A DNA stretch of 64,000 nucleotides from G963676095 sp963676095 (lineage in GTDB: Bacteria; Bacteroidota; Bacteroidia; Bacteroidales; Prolixibacteraceae), in the NCBI GenBank assembly GCA_963676095.1, contig OY781040.1, positions 6,820,001 to 6,884,000 of the forward strand, in the 5' to 3' direction. This document shows, piece by piece, positions 1-8,986 of the stretch. Position 1 is the stretch's first letter; the number at the start of each line of letters is the position of its first letter. The notes under the pieces are model-generated. The model was given only the letters and a program-made list of their open reading frames with translations, was not told where the DNA came from and made no database searches. The position numbers and the translations under genes are program-made.

Positions 1-1138
1 AGGAAGCTGTATCGGAAGGAGGATAACCTGTTAGCGGAAAAGTACAGCATTCAACCGTGCCACGAAGAAAAACAGGTCTCCCGTTAATCTCAAAATGTCC
101 GTCTTTCACTCCAAAATCACGCATGCCAAACGAGACGTCTTTTTCATCATTCCACCCGCCTGAAGTGCTAATCCCTGTTGTCATCCCATACACAAGGGGG
201 CTGAACTCATCCCAACGCCGCACTGTTTTACCCATAGGATAAATAATGTTCAGGACGGTATCCTTACCGTGAAAATGGAAAAAACTTTGAAGGGGCTGAC
301 AAGCTTGTTTATCCTTGCTATCCAACAAGTGAGCCTGAATCCGGATTTCACCATTGACAGTCTTTCCGGTCAGGTTCCCCAAAGAAACAACAGCATTCAC
401 TTCCTTTTTACAGATATCCGGATAAAGCTGAATATCTTCAATAAAGACGGGAGGGCCTGCCTGAAGCTGAATCTTCCCGGTGATGCCATTCCAGTTGCCC
501 TGGGTATGATCGGTTACGCTATGGGAATCCGGTCCGACATTAATCTTGTCGAGCCGGTTGTCAATCCGGACCGTTATATAATGTTTTCCGGGATGGGCAA
601 AAGCTGTCAGGTCAAACTCATGAGGGGTGGAAAGGCTGTTTTGGGCCCCCACATAGTCCTTATCAAACCAGACATCGCTTTGCCAATGAACTCTTTCAAA
701 AAACAGGGTAATTCTTTTCCCGGTCCAACTTCCGGGAATGGTCACTTCTTTCCGGTACCATGCGGCACCTTTGTAATACAAGTTCGGCGTCAACCAGAAC
801 GGGAATTTCAGATTGCCAGGTTGCCTGTACTTTTCGTAAGCAGGGTTATAATAAAAAGAACTGTCGTAAATGGTTCCTGTCCAGTCTGTCTTTAGAGAAG
901 GAACGTCCCCTTTCCCGTTCTCCTTCATTGATCCGGGTAAAGAGACATGACCGGGCAGGTTTTCACCAAACCACTTCTGCCTGATCCCCACGTCGTCCGG
1001 ATCACTCCGGAACTGCCACTCCCCGGAAAGGGAAACCTGTTGGTGATCTGCAGAATTGCACGCTTGCAAAACAGATATGACAAAAATAAAAAAGCAGGTA
1101 CGGATAAAGAGTGTCATATAAGAATGATTAATATTCAT
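1..1138 (-). CDS. Glycoside hydrolase family 2 lipoprotein, 3' end outside window
   Basis: Reading the minus strand from an ATG at 1138 gives 379 codons with no stop before the window edge. The N-terminus is a hydrophobic signal ending in a lipobox (LQAC, Cys about residue 27), so the mature protein is probably an outer-surface or periplasmic lipoprotein. Next comes GEWQFRSDPDD, typical of the GH2 N-terminal sugar-binding jelly roll. The last visible residues (FEINGRPVFLRGTVEC, then FPLTGYPP) are the usual junction into the GH2 TIM barrel. The catalytic glutamates lie beyond the edge, so beta-galactosidase, glucuronidase or mannosidase specificity cannot be decided. Family assignment is by recognised motifs. 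Plus-strand open frames across this stretch are shadows. Confidence 0.85.
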   Translation of the reverse strand, partial: MNINHSYMTLFIRTCFFIFVISVLQACNSADHQQVSLSGEWQFRSDPDDVGIRQKWFGENLPGHVSLPGSMKENGKGDVPSLKTDWTGTIYDSSFYYNPAYEKYRQPGNLKFPFWLTPNLYYKGAAWYRKEVTIPGSWTGKRITLFFERVHWQSDVWFDKDYVGAQNSLSTPHEFDLTAFAHPGKHYITVRIDNRLDKINVGPDSHSVTDHTQGNWNGITGKIQLQAGPPVFIEDIQLYPDICKKEVNAVVSLGNLTGKTVNGEIRIQAHLLDSKDKQACQPLQSFFHFHGKDTVLNIIYPMGKTVRRWDEFSPLVYGMTTGISTSGGWNDEKDVSFGMRDFGVKDGHFEINGRPVFLRGTVECCTFPLTGYPPSDTAS

Positions 1139-1161
1139 CAAATGAAGGAGTAAGCCCGTTT

Positions 1162-1974
1162 TCAACTTTTAACAATGCCGGTCATTTTTTCTTTTATTTC
1201 TTCCAGATCGCTTTTGATCCTGTCGATCTGCCCGGCCAGGTAAAACGCAGAATTACCAGTATCCGGGATCTCATTGGAAATGTAATGCACAAATTTCCAA
1301 ACTTCACGTATTTCGCCAACAGGAAGCTTATACGGGGTATAGAACGTATTGGTCGATATCAGTTCCAGGCACCCTTCCTCCTTGATCATGTTCCGGACCT
1401 GTTTGAATACAATCCCTTCGTTCAATGTCAGCAACACATATTTTTCGCCGTCTTTTACCGAAGTCCAGTCCTGCACAAATTCCCCGGTAACCCAGGCCCC
1501 GTCAGGGATTGGCAACATTGAATCGCCATTGAGCTGAAAGGTCCGGTACTTCTTCTCGCCCGAAAGAAAAGGCAACTGAAAAACAGGCAGTTCCGATATA
1601 TACTCGGGATCTGAGAAGCCATTCAGGTACCCGGCCTTGGCTTTTTGTGAGACCAGTTCGATATTTTCCCGGTTGTGCCGGTCGACCGTGGTAGCCAGTA
1701 CCCGAATATTACGTCCTTTCAGGAAAACATCCTGTCCTTGTTCCAGCTCATAAAGCTGGCTCTCCCTCAGTGAAGAAAGATCAATGCGCAATAACGAATC
1801 CACGGCAACCCGGAAATAATCGGAAAGGTCGAGCAGGGCTTGTACACTGGGCCCTGAAATCCCGTTCTCATAATTATTAAGCGTTGGTCTTTTCAGCTTG
1901 ACGGCTCCAGCAACTTCTTCCTGGGTCAACTTTCGCCGTTTCCTTAGAAAACGAATATTCGAACCAAAATACAT
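1162..1974 (-). CDS. LexA/CI-type self-cleaving repressor (XRE HTH + S24 peptidase domain)
   Basis: 270 aa. Residues 5-60 form an XRE helix-turn-helix (LTQEEVAGAV, then RPTLNNYENG). A linker leads to a LexA/UmuD-like S24 domain with nucleophile Ser152 in NGDSM and general base Lys191 in IVFKQVR. A candidate autocleavage bond Ala114-Gly115 sits in KAKAGYLNGF, at the expected place between the DNA-binding and protease domains. It is transcribed away from a Pol IV/DnaE operon across 156 bp that contain a perfect dyad, so it most likely represses itself and those polymerases until RecA-stimulated cleavage. The last about 20 residues are a charged, possibly coiled segment. Role is inferred from family and context; a prophage-type repressor is the alternative, but no phage genes are adjacent. 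Confidence 0.88.
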   Translation of the reverse strand: MYFGSNIRFLRKRRKLTQEEVAGAVKLKRPTLNNYENGISGPSVQALLDLSDYFRVAVDSLLRIDLSSLRESQLYELEQGQDVFLKGRNIRVLATTVDRHNRENIELVSQKAKAGYLNGFSDPEYISELPVFQLPFLSGEKKYRTFQLNGDSMLPIPDGAWVTGEFVQDWTSVKDGEKYVLLTLNEGIVFKQVRNMIKEEGCLELISTNTFYTPYKLPVGEIREVWKFVHYISNEIPDTGNSAFYLAGQIDRIKSDLEEIKEKMTGIVKS

Positions 1975-1990
1975 AGCGATTCAATAAAAA

Positions 1991-2030
1991 TGATTATATT
2001 ACAATCTCAAATGTGATTATTAAATAATCA
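1991..2030. promoter_or_regulatory. Candidate repressor operator in divergent intergenic region
   Basis: The sequence contains a perfect 17-bp dyad, TGATTAT-TAA-ATAATCA, at 2014-2030. A weaker copy (TGATTATATTACAATC) begins at 1991, about two helical turns away. It lies between the repressor start (1974) and the Pol IV start (2131). Position and symmetry suggest the binding site of the adjacent XRE/S24 repressor. No binding evidence is available. Confidence 0.5.
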
Positions 2031-2130
2031 AAAATAGAACTTTATTTCGAGAAAACAAATAGTTAGCCGATGAAAAAATAGATTGTTTAATGATTGATGA
2101 AAAAAATAAGAGGAAGGAGGGAATACTGAC

Positions 2131-3336
2131 ATGCAGGAAAGGACGATCGTACATTTTGATCTGGATACATTTTTTGTATCAGTAGAGCGATTGATGAACC
2201 CCGCTCTGAACGGAAAACCGATCATTATCGGAAGCATTTCAGACCGGGGAGTCGTTGCCAGCTGCAGCTATGAAGCCCGTAAATACGGGGTTCATTCGGC
2301 AATGCCCATGCGAATGGCTTTAAACCTCTGCGGTGACGCTATTGTGATCCGCGGAGACATGGACCTTTACAGTAAATACTCCCGCACAGTGACCGAGATC
2401 ATCGCAGAGAAAGCCCCTCTTTACGAAAAAGCATCGATAGACGAGCATTACCTGGATGTTTCCGGTCTGGACCGTTTTTGGGGAGCAATGAAGTGGACAA
2501 AGGAACTCCGTCAACGGATTATCAGGGAAACCGGGTTGCCAATTTCCTTCGGCCTTTCAGTTAATAAAACAGTATCTAAAATTGCCACGGGCGAAGCCAA
2601 GCCTAACGGGGAAAAAGAAGTGGAACAAAAACTGGTACAGCCTTTTTTAAACCCTCTTTCAATAAGGAAAATTCCCCTGGTGGGGCCTAAAAATTATCAG
2701 CTTCTCCGGTCGATGGGGGTTGAAACAATACAAACACTGGCTGCCATCCCCCCGTTTATGATGGAAAGTGTTCTTGGGAAAGCAGGGATTGAAATCTGGC
2801 AACGGGCGAATGGTATCGATACCCGGCCTGTACTCCCTTATTCTGAAGAAAAATCGATCAGTAAGGAATGCACCTTCGACACCGATACGATCGATATCCA
2901 GATGCTGGATGAAGTATTGATGGGAATGGCTGAAAAAATAGCTTTCAAGCTAAGAAAGAAACAAAAACTGGCCTCCGTGGTAACGGTTAAAATCCGTTAT
3001 GCCAATTATGACACCCACACCCTGCAGAAAAAAATTGCCTACACCTCGTTTGACCATATTCTAAGGGAAGCAGCCAGGGACCTTTTTAAACGCCTTTACG
3101 ACAGAAGAATGCTGATCAGACTGGTCGGGATGAAAGTCAGCGGGCTTGTTGGCGGGGCCCAGCAGCTGGATTTGTTCGATACCAACGAGAAACTGGTCCG
3201 CCTTTATTTATCGATGGACAAGATCAGGCTCCGCTACGGTCCGGATGCCATTGGCCATGCATTAGGTTTTGATTACAGCGAAAAGAAGTCTTCGGTCTCA
3301 TCACTAAAAAAAATAATCTGGCATGTATCTGAATAA
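2131..3336 (+). CDS. dinB: DNA polymerase IV (Y-family translesion polymerase)
   Basis: 401 aa, usual length for a bacterial Y-family polymerase. Catalytic acidic residues are present: Asp10 in HFDLDTFFVSVE and Asp104-Glu105 in ASIDEHYLDVSG, so it is not an inactive ImuB-type protein. Palm, thumb (helix-hairpin-helix around RKIPLVGPKN) and little-finger regions follow. QQLDLF at about residues 344-349 matches the beta-clamp binding consensus. AGGAAGGAGG lies 15-24 bases upstream of the ATG. The gene ends 14 bases inside the following dnaE, which implies translational coupling. Together with the upstream S24 repressor it forms an inducible mutagenesis cassette. Family call is firm; damage inducibility is inferred. 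Confidence 0.95.
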   Translation: MQERTIVHFDLDTFFVSVERLMNPALNGKPIIIGSISDRGVVASCSYEARKYGVHSAMPMRMALNLCGDAIVIRGDMDLYSKYSRTVTEIIAEKAPLYEKASIDEHYLDVSGLDRFWGAMKWTKELRQRIIRETGLPISFGLSVNKTVSKIATGEAKPNGEKEVEQKLVQPFLNPLSIRKIPLVGPKNYQLLRSMGVETIQTLAAIPPFMMESVLGKAGIEIWQRANGIDTRPVLPYSEEKSISKECTFDTDTIDIQMLDEVLMGMAEKIAFKLRKKQKLASVVTVKIRYANYDTHTLQKKIAYTSFDHILREAARDLFKRLYDRRMLIRLVGMKVSGLVGGAQQLDLFDTNEKLVRLYLSMDKIRLRYGPDAIGHALGFDYSEKKSSVSSLKKIIWHVSE

Positions 3337-6253
3337 CCATTCCAATTGCAGTCTTCGCTACGGGACAATCAGCGTTGATGCACTTCCCGGCTACTTCCGT
3401 CAACTGGGTGCAGATGCGATGGCCCTGACCGATATTAACACCACCATGGGAATACCTGATTTCGTAAAAGCCGCCCGGGAACAAGGGATAAAACCAATTG
3501 CAGGTTGTGAATTCAGGAACGGGGACAAACTTCTTTACGTGACCCTTGCCCGTAACAGAGAAGGTTTTAGGGAAATAAACGACTGGCTGACCAAGCATAA
3601 CCTGCTTGAAAAAGAATTTCCGGCTGATGCCCCCGGGTTCAGTCATGCTTACGTGATTTATCCGTTCAATACTAAAAAACCGGAAGAACTCCGTGAAAAT
3701 GAATTTACAGGTATCCGTCCGGAAGAAATAAACATGCTGTTTACCTCGGCATACAGATCCTGTCAACATAAACTCGTAGCCTTGCTCCCGTTTACCTTTA
3801 GAGACCGGTCTGGGTGGGAGCTTCACAAAAGTCTGAGGGCCATCAGTCACAACACCCTGATAAGCAAACTTATGCCGGGTCAATATGCGACACTGGCAGA
3901 AAAGCCTTACGTGCCAGGGCAGGTAAGGACCCTTTTTGAAGCTTATCCGGAGATACTCCGCAACACAAAAAAAATAACGGATGATTGCAGTATCGGGTTT
4001 GATTACGGAGCCAGCAAAAATAAGAAGGTGTTTAGCGGGTCGGCCTATGAAGACAAGATCCTGCTGGAGCAACTGGCACTGGAAGGTATGGTCTACCGTT
4101 ATGGTCCCGGTAATGCCACAGCGATGGAAAGGATAAGGAGCGAGCTGGAAATTATTTTCAGACTGGGATTCTCATCTTATTTTCTGGTTACCTGGGACAT
4201 TATACGTTACAGCATGTCGAACGGGATTTATCATATAGGCCGGGGTAGCGGGGCAAACAGCATTGTTGCTTACTGTCTGAGAATAACCGATGTCGACCCG
4301 ATCGGGCTGAACCTTTATTTCGAACGCTTCCTGAATCCCCGGCGGAGTGTGCCCCCTGATTTCGATATTGATTTTTCGTGGCGGGACAGGGAAAAAATAC
4401 AGGCATACCTCTTCAGCCGATACGGAAAAAAACATACAGCCCTTCTTGGCGCAACTTCCAGCTTCAAGGGAAAATCAATTTTCCGGGAACTGGGAAAGGT
4501 TTTCGGCCTGCCCAGGGATGAGATCGATCTGCTGGTCAGCAACCCTGAAAAAGAAGGGAACAGCAACAGCATTACACGAAAAATCTGTGAACTGTCGGTT
4601 CAGATGGCCGGCTTCCCCAGCCAAAGGAGTATCCATGCTGGAGGGATCCTGATCTCGGAAGAACCGGTTTCCTACTACACCGCCCTTGACCTTCCGCCAA
4701 AGGGTTTTCCCACCACTCAGTGGGATATGTATGTAGCAGAGGAACTTGGATATGAAAAGCTCGACATTCTGAGTCAGAGAGGCATCGGTCATATTTATGA
4801 CACAGTAAAAATTATCCGTGAGAACAAGGGAAAAGATATCGATATTCATCAGGCTGACCACTTCTTTCATGACGAAAAAGTAAAAGAACGGCTCCGTCAG
4901 GGAGAGACTAACGGGTGCTTCTACATCGAAAGCCCGGCTATGCGCGGGCTTCTGAAAAAATTGCAGTGTGACGATTACCTGACGCTGGTCGCTGCCAGTT
5001 CGATCATCCGTCCGGGGGTTGCCCAATCAGGCATGATGCGCCAGTATATTTACAGGTTTCACCATCCCCACGACTTTGAATATCTTCATCCGGTAATGAA
5101 AGAACAACTGGAAGAGACTTTCGGGGTAATGGTGTATCAGGAAGACGTGATCAAAGTAGCCCACCACTTTGCCGGTCTCGACCTGGCAGAAGCCGACGTG
5201 CTGAGAAGGGCCATGAGCGGCAAATACCGGTCGAGAATTGAATTTGGAAAAATCGAAGAAAAGTTTTTCACTAATTGCCGGCAGAAAGGGTACCCGGAAC
5301 AATTGGCCAGAGAAGTATGGCGACAGATCGAATCATTCGCTGGTTATTCCTTCTCGAAGGCCCATTCTGCATCTTATGCAGTGGAAAGTTTTCAAAGCCT
5401 TTTCCTGAAAACTTATTATCCATTGGAATTCATGGTGGGGGTAATCAATAATTTTGGGGGATTTTTCCGCTCGTGGGTCTACTTTAACGAAGCCAGACGC
5501 TGCGGTGCCCGGATTGAAGTTCCCTGTATCAATCACAGCCGGAACGAGACCCGGATCATCGGAAATGTCATCTACATCGGGTTTGTACATGTACAGAATC
5601 TGGAACAGCAGATGGTTTCACGTATCCTTGAGGAAAGGGAACATAACGGGCCATTCTGCTCGCTGGCCGATTTTATAGCCAGGGTTACAGTCCCGAAAGA
5701 ACAACTGATCATCCTGATCAGGCTTGGAGCATTCCGTTTCACAAAAAAGGAAAAGGCCGTTTTATTATGGGAGGGACACCTTCTTTTAAATAAACCGGCA
5801 CCTAAGCTAAAGGACAGAACCTTTTTCCCGGCCCAGGAACGTGAATTTTCTTTGCCCCGCCTCGAAGGTTCTTCTCTGCGTGATGCATACGATGAGATCG
5901 ACCTGCTCGGATTTCCGGTAAGCATGAATGCATTCGATATGCTTCAGACCAGGTTCAGAGGAGAAGTTTTATCTTCGGGTATGTCCCGTGCTGTAGGGAA
6001 AAAAGTGCGGATGCTGGGCCGGCTGGTGGCCATAAAATATGCGCGCACCACAAAAGGGGAAATGATGAATTTCGGAACCTTTATCGATGTAACCGGCGAA
6101 TTTTTCGACACGGTCCATTTCCCGCCATCGTTGAAAGATTACCCTTTTAAAGGAGAAGGAATTTATCTTCTACTAGGGAAAATAGTTGAAGATTTTGGCT
6201 TTCCAAGCATGGAAACAGAGAAAATGGCAAAGATGCCTTTTCTGTCTCTATGA
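3323..6253 (+). CDS. dnaE: Short DNA polymerase III alpha subunit (DnaE2-like)
   Basis: 976 aa, clearly shorter than a replicative Bacteroidetes DnaE (about 1150-1250 aa). An N-terminal PHP domain begins NNHSNCSLRYG, but the usual ALTDH is ALTDI, so a PHP metal ligand is missing. The C-family polymerase core has GRGSGANSIVAYC and the catalytic PPDFDIDFSW. YSFSKAHSASYA is the usual finger/tandem-HhH junction. The C-terminus is an OB-fold-like segment (VRMLGRLVAIKYART). It starts inside dinB by a 14-bp overlap. Length, PHP loss and pairing with Pol IV and an S24 repressor fit an error-prone DnaE2/ImuC role rather than chromosome replication; that role is inferred. Confidence 0.92.
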   Translation: MYLNNHSNCSLRYGTISVDALPGYFRQLGADAMALTDINTTMGIPDFVKAAREQGIKPIAGCEFRNGDKLLYVTLARNREGFREINDWLTKHNLLEKEFPADAPGFSHAYVIYPFNTKKPEELRENEFTGIRPEEINMLFTSAYRSCQHKLVALLPFTFRDRSGWELHKSLRAISHNTLISKLMPGQYATLAEKPYVPGQVRTLFEAYPEILRNTKKITDDCSIGFDYGASKNKKVFSGSAYEDKILLEQLALEGMVYRYGPGNATAMERIRSELEIIFRLGFSSYFLVTWDIIRYSMSNGIYHIGRGSGANSIVAYCLRITDVDPIGLNLYFERFLNPRRSVPPDFDIDFSWRDREKIQAYLFSRYGKKHTALLGATSSFKGKSIFRELGKVFGLPRDEIDLLVSNPEKEGNSNSITRKICELSVQMAGFPSQRSIHAGGILISEEPVSYYTALDLPPKGFPTTQWDMYVAEELGYEKLDILSQRGIGHIYDTVKIIRENKGKDIDIHQADHFFHDEKVKERLRQGETNGCFYIESPAMRGLLKKLQCDDYLTLVAASSIIRPGVAQSGMMRQYIYRFHHPHDFEYLHPVMKEQLEETFGVMVYQEDVIKVAHHFAGLDLAEADVLRRAMSGKYRSRIEFGKIEEKFFTNCRQKGYPEQLAREVWRQIESFAGYSFSKAHSASYAVESFQSLFLKTYYPLEFMVGVINNFGGFFRSWVYFNEARRCGARIEVPCINHSRNETRIIGNVIYIGFVHVQNLEQQMVSRILEEREHNGPFCSLADFIARVTVPKEQLIILIRLGAFRFTKKEKAVLLWEGHLLLNKPAPKLKDRTFFPAQEREFSLPRLEGSSLRDAYDEIDLLGFPVSMNAFDMLQTRFRGEVLSSGMSRAVGKKVRMLGRLVAIKYARTTKGEMMNFGTFIDVTGEFFDTVHFPPSLKDYPFKGEGIYLLLGKIVEDFGFPSMETEKMAKMPFLSL

Positions 6254-6322
6254 GTTACCAAATCCGGGATAGATTGTTTTGAATCTTTCGATTTATTTAA
6301 ACTCTTCTTCGTCGGGATTCTT

Positions 6323-6330
6323 TATTTTTG
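6323..6330 (+). promoter_or_regulatory. Bacteroidetes -7 box for trhA
   Basis: TATTTTTG matches TAnnTTTG, giving a predicted transcript start near 6337 and a leader of about 95 nt that holds a TTGAGAAA/TTTCTCAA hairpin. No clear -33 TTTG was seen at the expected spacing. Confidence 0.4.
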
Positions 6331-6431
6331 CATGAACAAAAAACAGCGGGGGCTGTATATTTGAGAAATCTTTCTCAATAAAAATAGCAGGACGGGTTGC
6401 CGGCAGGTCCCCGGGGAATTTTCACAGACGA

Positions 6432-7076
6432 ATGAAAAAAAGTATAAAGCTGAAGAAGGCAGAAGAAATTGCCAACAGTATATCACATGGGATTGGAGTA
6501 GGGCTGGCTATCGCAGGAGTAACATTGTTGGTTGTTTTCGGGGCTATTTACGGCACAGCATGGCACATTGTCAGTTTTGCTGTATTTGGGGCCAGCATGA
6601 TCACTTTGTACCTTGCATCGACACTCTATCATGGGGTAAAAAAGCCAAGGCTAAAAATTAAACTGAATAAATTCGATCATTCAGCCATTTACCTGTTAAT
6701 TGCCGGATCTTACACCCCCATTGCATTAATCGCTTTACGGGGATGGGTGGGATGGACAATCTTTGGCCTGATCTGGGCCCTGGCTATTGCCGGGATTATT
6801 TATAAAATCTGGTTTTATTCCTCAAAATGGAGAATATTGTCCACCTGGCTTTATGTTATAATGGGCTGGTTGGTAGTAATAGCCATTGTCCCGGTTATCA
6901 AGAATGTCCCTGCAATTTCATTATGGTTTATGCTGGCAGGAGGATTAAGTTATACCACAGGCGTTATCTTTTTCCTGTACCACAAAGTGCCTTTCTTCCA
7001 CCTTGTTTTTCATCTCTTTATCCTTGGTGGTTCGGTTTGCCATTTTTTTGCATTTCTGTTTCTTCTTCCTTTATAA
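6432..7076 (+). CDS. trhA: TrhA/hemolysin III family membrane protein
   Basis: 214 aa with about seven hydrophobic segments. Conserved PAQR/hemolysin III motifs are visible: ISHGIG near residue 18, STLYHG, FDHSAIYLLIAGSYTP and the C-terminal HLFILGGSVCHFF, which supply the Ser/His/Asp metal-site residues of the family. Family members are inner-membrane proteins linked to membrane energetics and lipid homeostasis; the hemolysin name is historical. It stands alone between dnaE and a convergent kinase gene, with a promoter-like TATTTTTG upstream. Family assignment is strong, physiological role uncertain. Confidence 0.9.
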   Translation: MKKSIKLKKAEEIANSISHGIGVGLAIAGVTLLVVFGAIYGTAWHIVSFAVFGASMITLYLASTLYHGVKKPRLKIKLNKFDHSAIYLLIAGSYTPIALIALRGWVGWTIFGLIWALAIAGIIYKIWFYSSKWRILSTWLYVIMGWLVVIAIVPVIKNVPAISLWFMLAGGLSYTTGVIFFLYHKVPFFHLVFHLFILGGSVCHFFAFLFLLPL

Positions 7077-7096
7077 TCTTAACCCGGCTCTGTCTG

Positions 7097-7990
7097 TCAA
7101 CTCAGCAACTGATAACTGCTCATCTGCACCGGAGCATTCAGCGAAGGCAATACTTTTTCGATCAGGATCCCTTCGGCGGGGCTCTGTCTGTGGCCGAAAG
7201 TAGCCCGGACGCCCAGTGAAATAAAACGGACTGCCCTGTCAAGGGCAATTGGCAGGCTGTCGCCCTGAAGCAAGGAACCAACCATTACACTGGCAAAAGC
7301 ATCGCCGGTTCCCGGGTAGTTCGCAGGCAAATAATCGCAACTTACCCGCCAAAATCTTTTATCTTCAGCATTCAGGGCAATCACGGAAGTTGTGTTCGGT
7401 TCTTCCCGATCGGTCACACTCGTAATAATTACTTGCCGGGGCCCCATTTCAGACAACCTCCTCGCCCATTCTTTCACGTGAACCAGGCTAATGTCCGGAT
7501 CATAAGGTTCACCAAGCAAAAAGGCAGCTTCAGTCAGATTAGGGGTAATAATTTCAGCATGAGTGATAAGTTCCTTCATTTTCTCCACCATCTTGTTATC
7601 GAATGCAGCGTAAAGTTTTCCATTGTCACCCAACACCGGATCGACCACAACCAGCTGGTCACTTGCTGCAAAATTATGTATAAAACCGCTGACGATATCA
7701 ATTTGCGAGGTAGCGCCAAGGTACCCCGAATAAATTGCATCGAACTGTATACCCAATTCCTTCCAATGTTCAATCATTGCCGGCAGTTCGCGGGTCAGGT
7801 CTTTCATGTGAAAACCGGGAAAAGCCGTATTTGACGACAGAACTGCTGTAGGAAGCGGACATACTTGTATCCCCATTGAAGACAGTACCGGAATAACTAC
7901 GGTAAGGGAAGCCCTGCCAAACCCGCTTAAATCATGGATCGCGGCCACCCGCTGTAAATGCATCTTCATTTGATTATAAATTACTTCCAA
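7097..7990 (-). CDS. Pyridoxal/pyridoxamine kinase (PfkB superfamily)
   Basis: 297 aa. RVAAIHDLSGFGRASLT near the N-terminus, VVDPVLGDNGKLY in the middle, TPNLTEAAFLLG, and the C-terminal PGTGDAFASVMVG anion hole with catalytic Asp are the PdxK/PdxY pattern. It phosphorylates pyridoxal or pyridoxamine with ATP in the B6 salvage pathway. In-frame Met codons at 7969 and 7963 precede the conserved core, so the true start may be 7 or 9 residues later. A minus-strand TATTTTTG at 8051-8058 is a plausible -7 box. Convergent with trhA, 20 bp apart. Confidence 0.88.
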   Translation of the reverse strand: MEVIYNQMKMHLQRVAAIHDLSGFGRASLTVVIPVLSSMGIQVCPLPTAVLSSNTAFPGFHMKDLTRELPAMIEHWKELGIQFDAIYSGYLGATSQIDIVSGFIHNFAASDQLVVVDPVLGDNGKLYAAFDNKMVEKMKELITHAEIITPNLTEAAFLLGEPYDPDISLVHVKEWARRLSEMGPRQVIITSVTDREEPNTTSVIALNAEDKRFWRVSCDYLPANYPGTGDAFASVMVGSLLQGDSLPIALDRAVRFISLGVRATFGHRQSPAEGILIEKVLPSLNAPVQMSSYQLLS

Positions 7991-8050
7991 TTATCTATAA
8001 AACTCACCATTCCTCCATCAATAATCCGGCATCCAAAATCCGGACAAAAG

Positions 8051-8058
8051 CAAAAATA
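8051..8058 (-). promoter_or_regulatory. Bacteroidetes -7 box for pyridoxal kinase
   Basis: The reverse complement reads TATTTTTG (TAnnTTTG), placing transcription start near 8044 and leaving a leader of about 55 nt. Confidence 0.4.
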
Positions 8059-8151
8059 GTCTTTTTCTCTTTTACACAGACACAGATGACATGTTCATCG
8101 AAAAAAACCAAACTGCCCCGGCAATAAATGATAGTTTTATGTCGTAATTTT

Positions 8152-8159
8152 TATCTTTG
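8152..8159 (+). promoter_or_regulatory. Bacteroidetes -7 box for dapB-lepB
   Basis: TATCTTTG matches TAnnTTTG. Predicted start is near 8166, with a leader of about 100 nt that also holds a 12-codon reading frame (MQVQKIIIHSRL, 8174-8212); nothing shows that the latter is translated. Confidence 0.5.
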
Positions 8160-8265
8160 TAAACCTTAAAAGTATGCAGGTACAAAAAATCATAATACAT
8201 AGCAGATTAGAAAGGCCTGTATTTCCGGGAAAAAACGGTCGGATGCCGGCCATAAGAGAATATAA

Positions 8266-8982
8266 ATGAAAATTGCACTTATAGGGTATGGAAGAATGGG
8301 GAGGACTATTGAAAAGATAGCCCTGGACCGGGGACACGAAATCGTCCTGAAAATTGATCTTGACAACCAGAAAGACCTGACAACTGAAAACCTCAAAAAA
8401 GCTGACGTTGCCATTGAGTTTACAATTCCGGCATCTGCTGTTTCCAATTACGGGAAATGTTTTGAAGCTGGAATTCCTGTTATAAGCGGGACTACCGGAT
8501 GGCTTGAACATAAGGAAGAAGTGATCAGGGAAATGCAAAAGCACGATGGCACTTTCTTTTATGCTTCCAATTTCAGCCTGGGCGTAAACCTGTTTTTTGC
8601 TTTAAATAAAAAGCTTGCTATTCTGATGTCTGCCCGTCCTGAATATGATGTCACCATGGAAGAAGTACACCACATTCAAAAGCTCGACGCTCCCAGCGGG
8701 ACTGCAATCACATTGGCTGAAGATATTCTGGAAGTCATCCCCGGAAAAAAATCGTGGACACTTGAGGCTCCTGAACGAAACGACCAGATGCAGATTACCG
8801 CTACCCGGGAAGGGCAGGTCCCCGGGATCCATCGGGTAAAATATGAATCGAATGTTGATCATATCCTCATAGAGCACAGTGCCAAAAGCCGTGAAGGTTT
8901 TGCCCTGGGTGCCGTACTGGCCTCCGAGTTCAGTTTTGGCAAAAAAGGTTTTTTAAGCATGAACGATCTTTTAAATTTATAA
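8266..8982 (+). CDS. dapB: 4-hydroxy-tetrahydrodipicolinate reductase
   Basis: 238 aa, close to the compact DapB length. The N-terminal Rossmann motif is ALIGYGRMGRTI. The C-terminal substrate-binding signature EVHHIQKLDAPSGTA holds the catalytic His pair and Lys. ISGTTGW and FYASNFSLGVN are further DapB signatures. It performs the NAD(P)H-dependent reduction in the diaminopimelate/lysine pathway. lepB starts 4 bases downstream, so the two are co-transcribed, an arrangement common in Bacteroidetes (dapB-lepB-wbqC). Confidence 0.96.
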   Translation: MKIALIGYGRMGRTIEKIALDRGHEIVLKIDLDNQKDLTTENLKKADVAIEFTIPASAVSNYGKCFEAGIPVISGTTGWLEHKEEVIREMQKHDGTFFYASNFSLGVNLFFALNKKLAILMSARPEYDVTMEEVHHIQKLDAPSGTAITLAEDILEVIPGKKSWTLEAPERNDQMQITATREGQVPGIHRVKYESNVDHILIEHSAKSREGFALGAVLASEFSFGKKGFLSMNDLLNL

Positions 8983-8986
8983 TAAA

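Noticed and set aside
57..1153. Plus-strand open frames across the first kilobase
   Set aside because: The minus strand encodes a continuous GH2 protein with lipobox and family motifs; the plus frames have no recognisable content.
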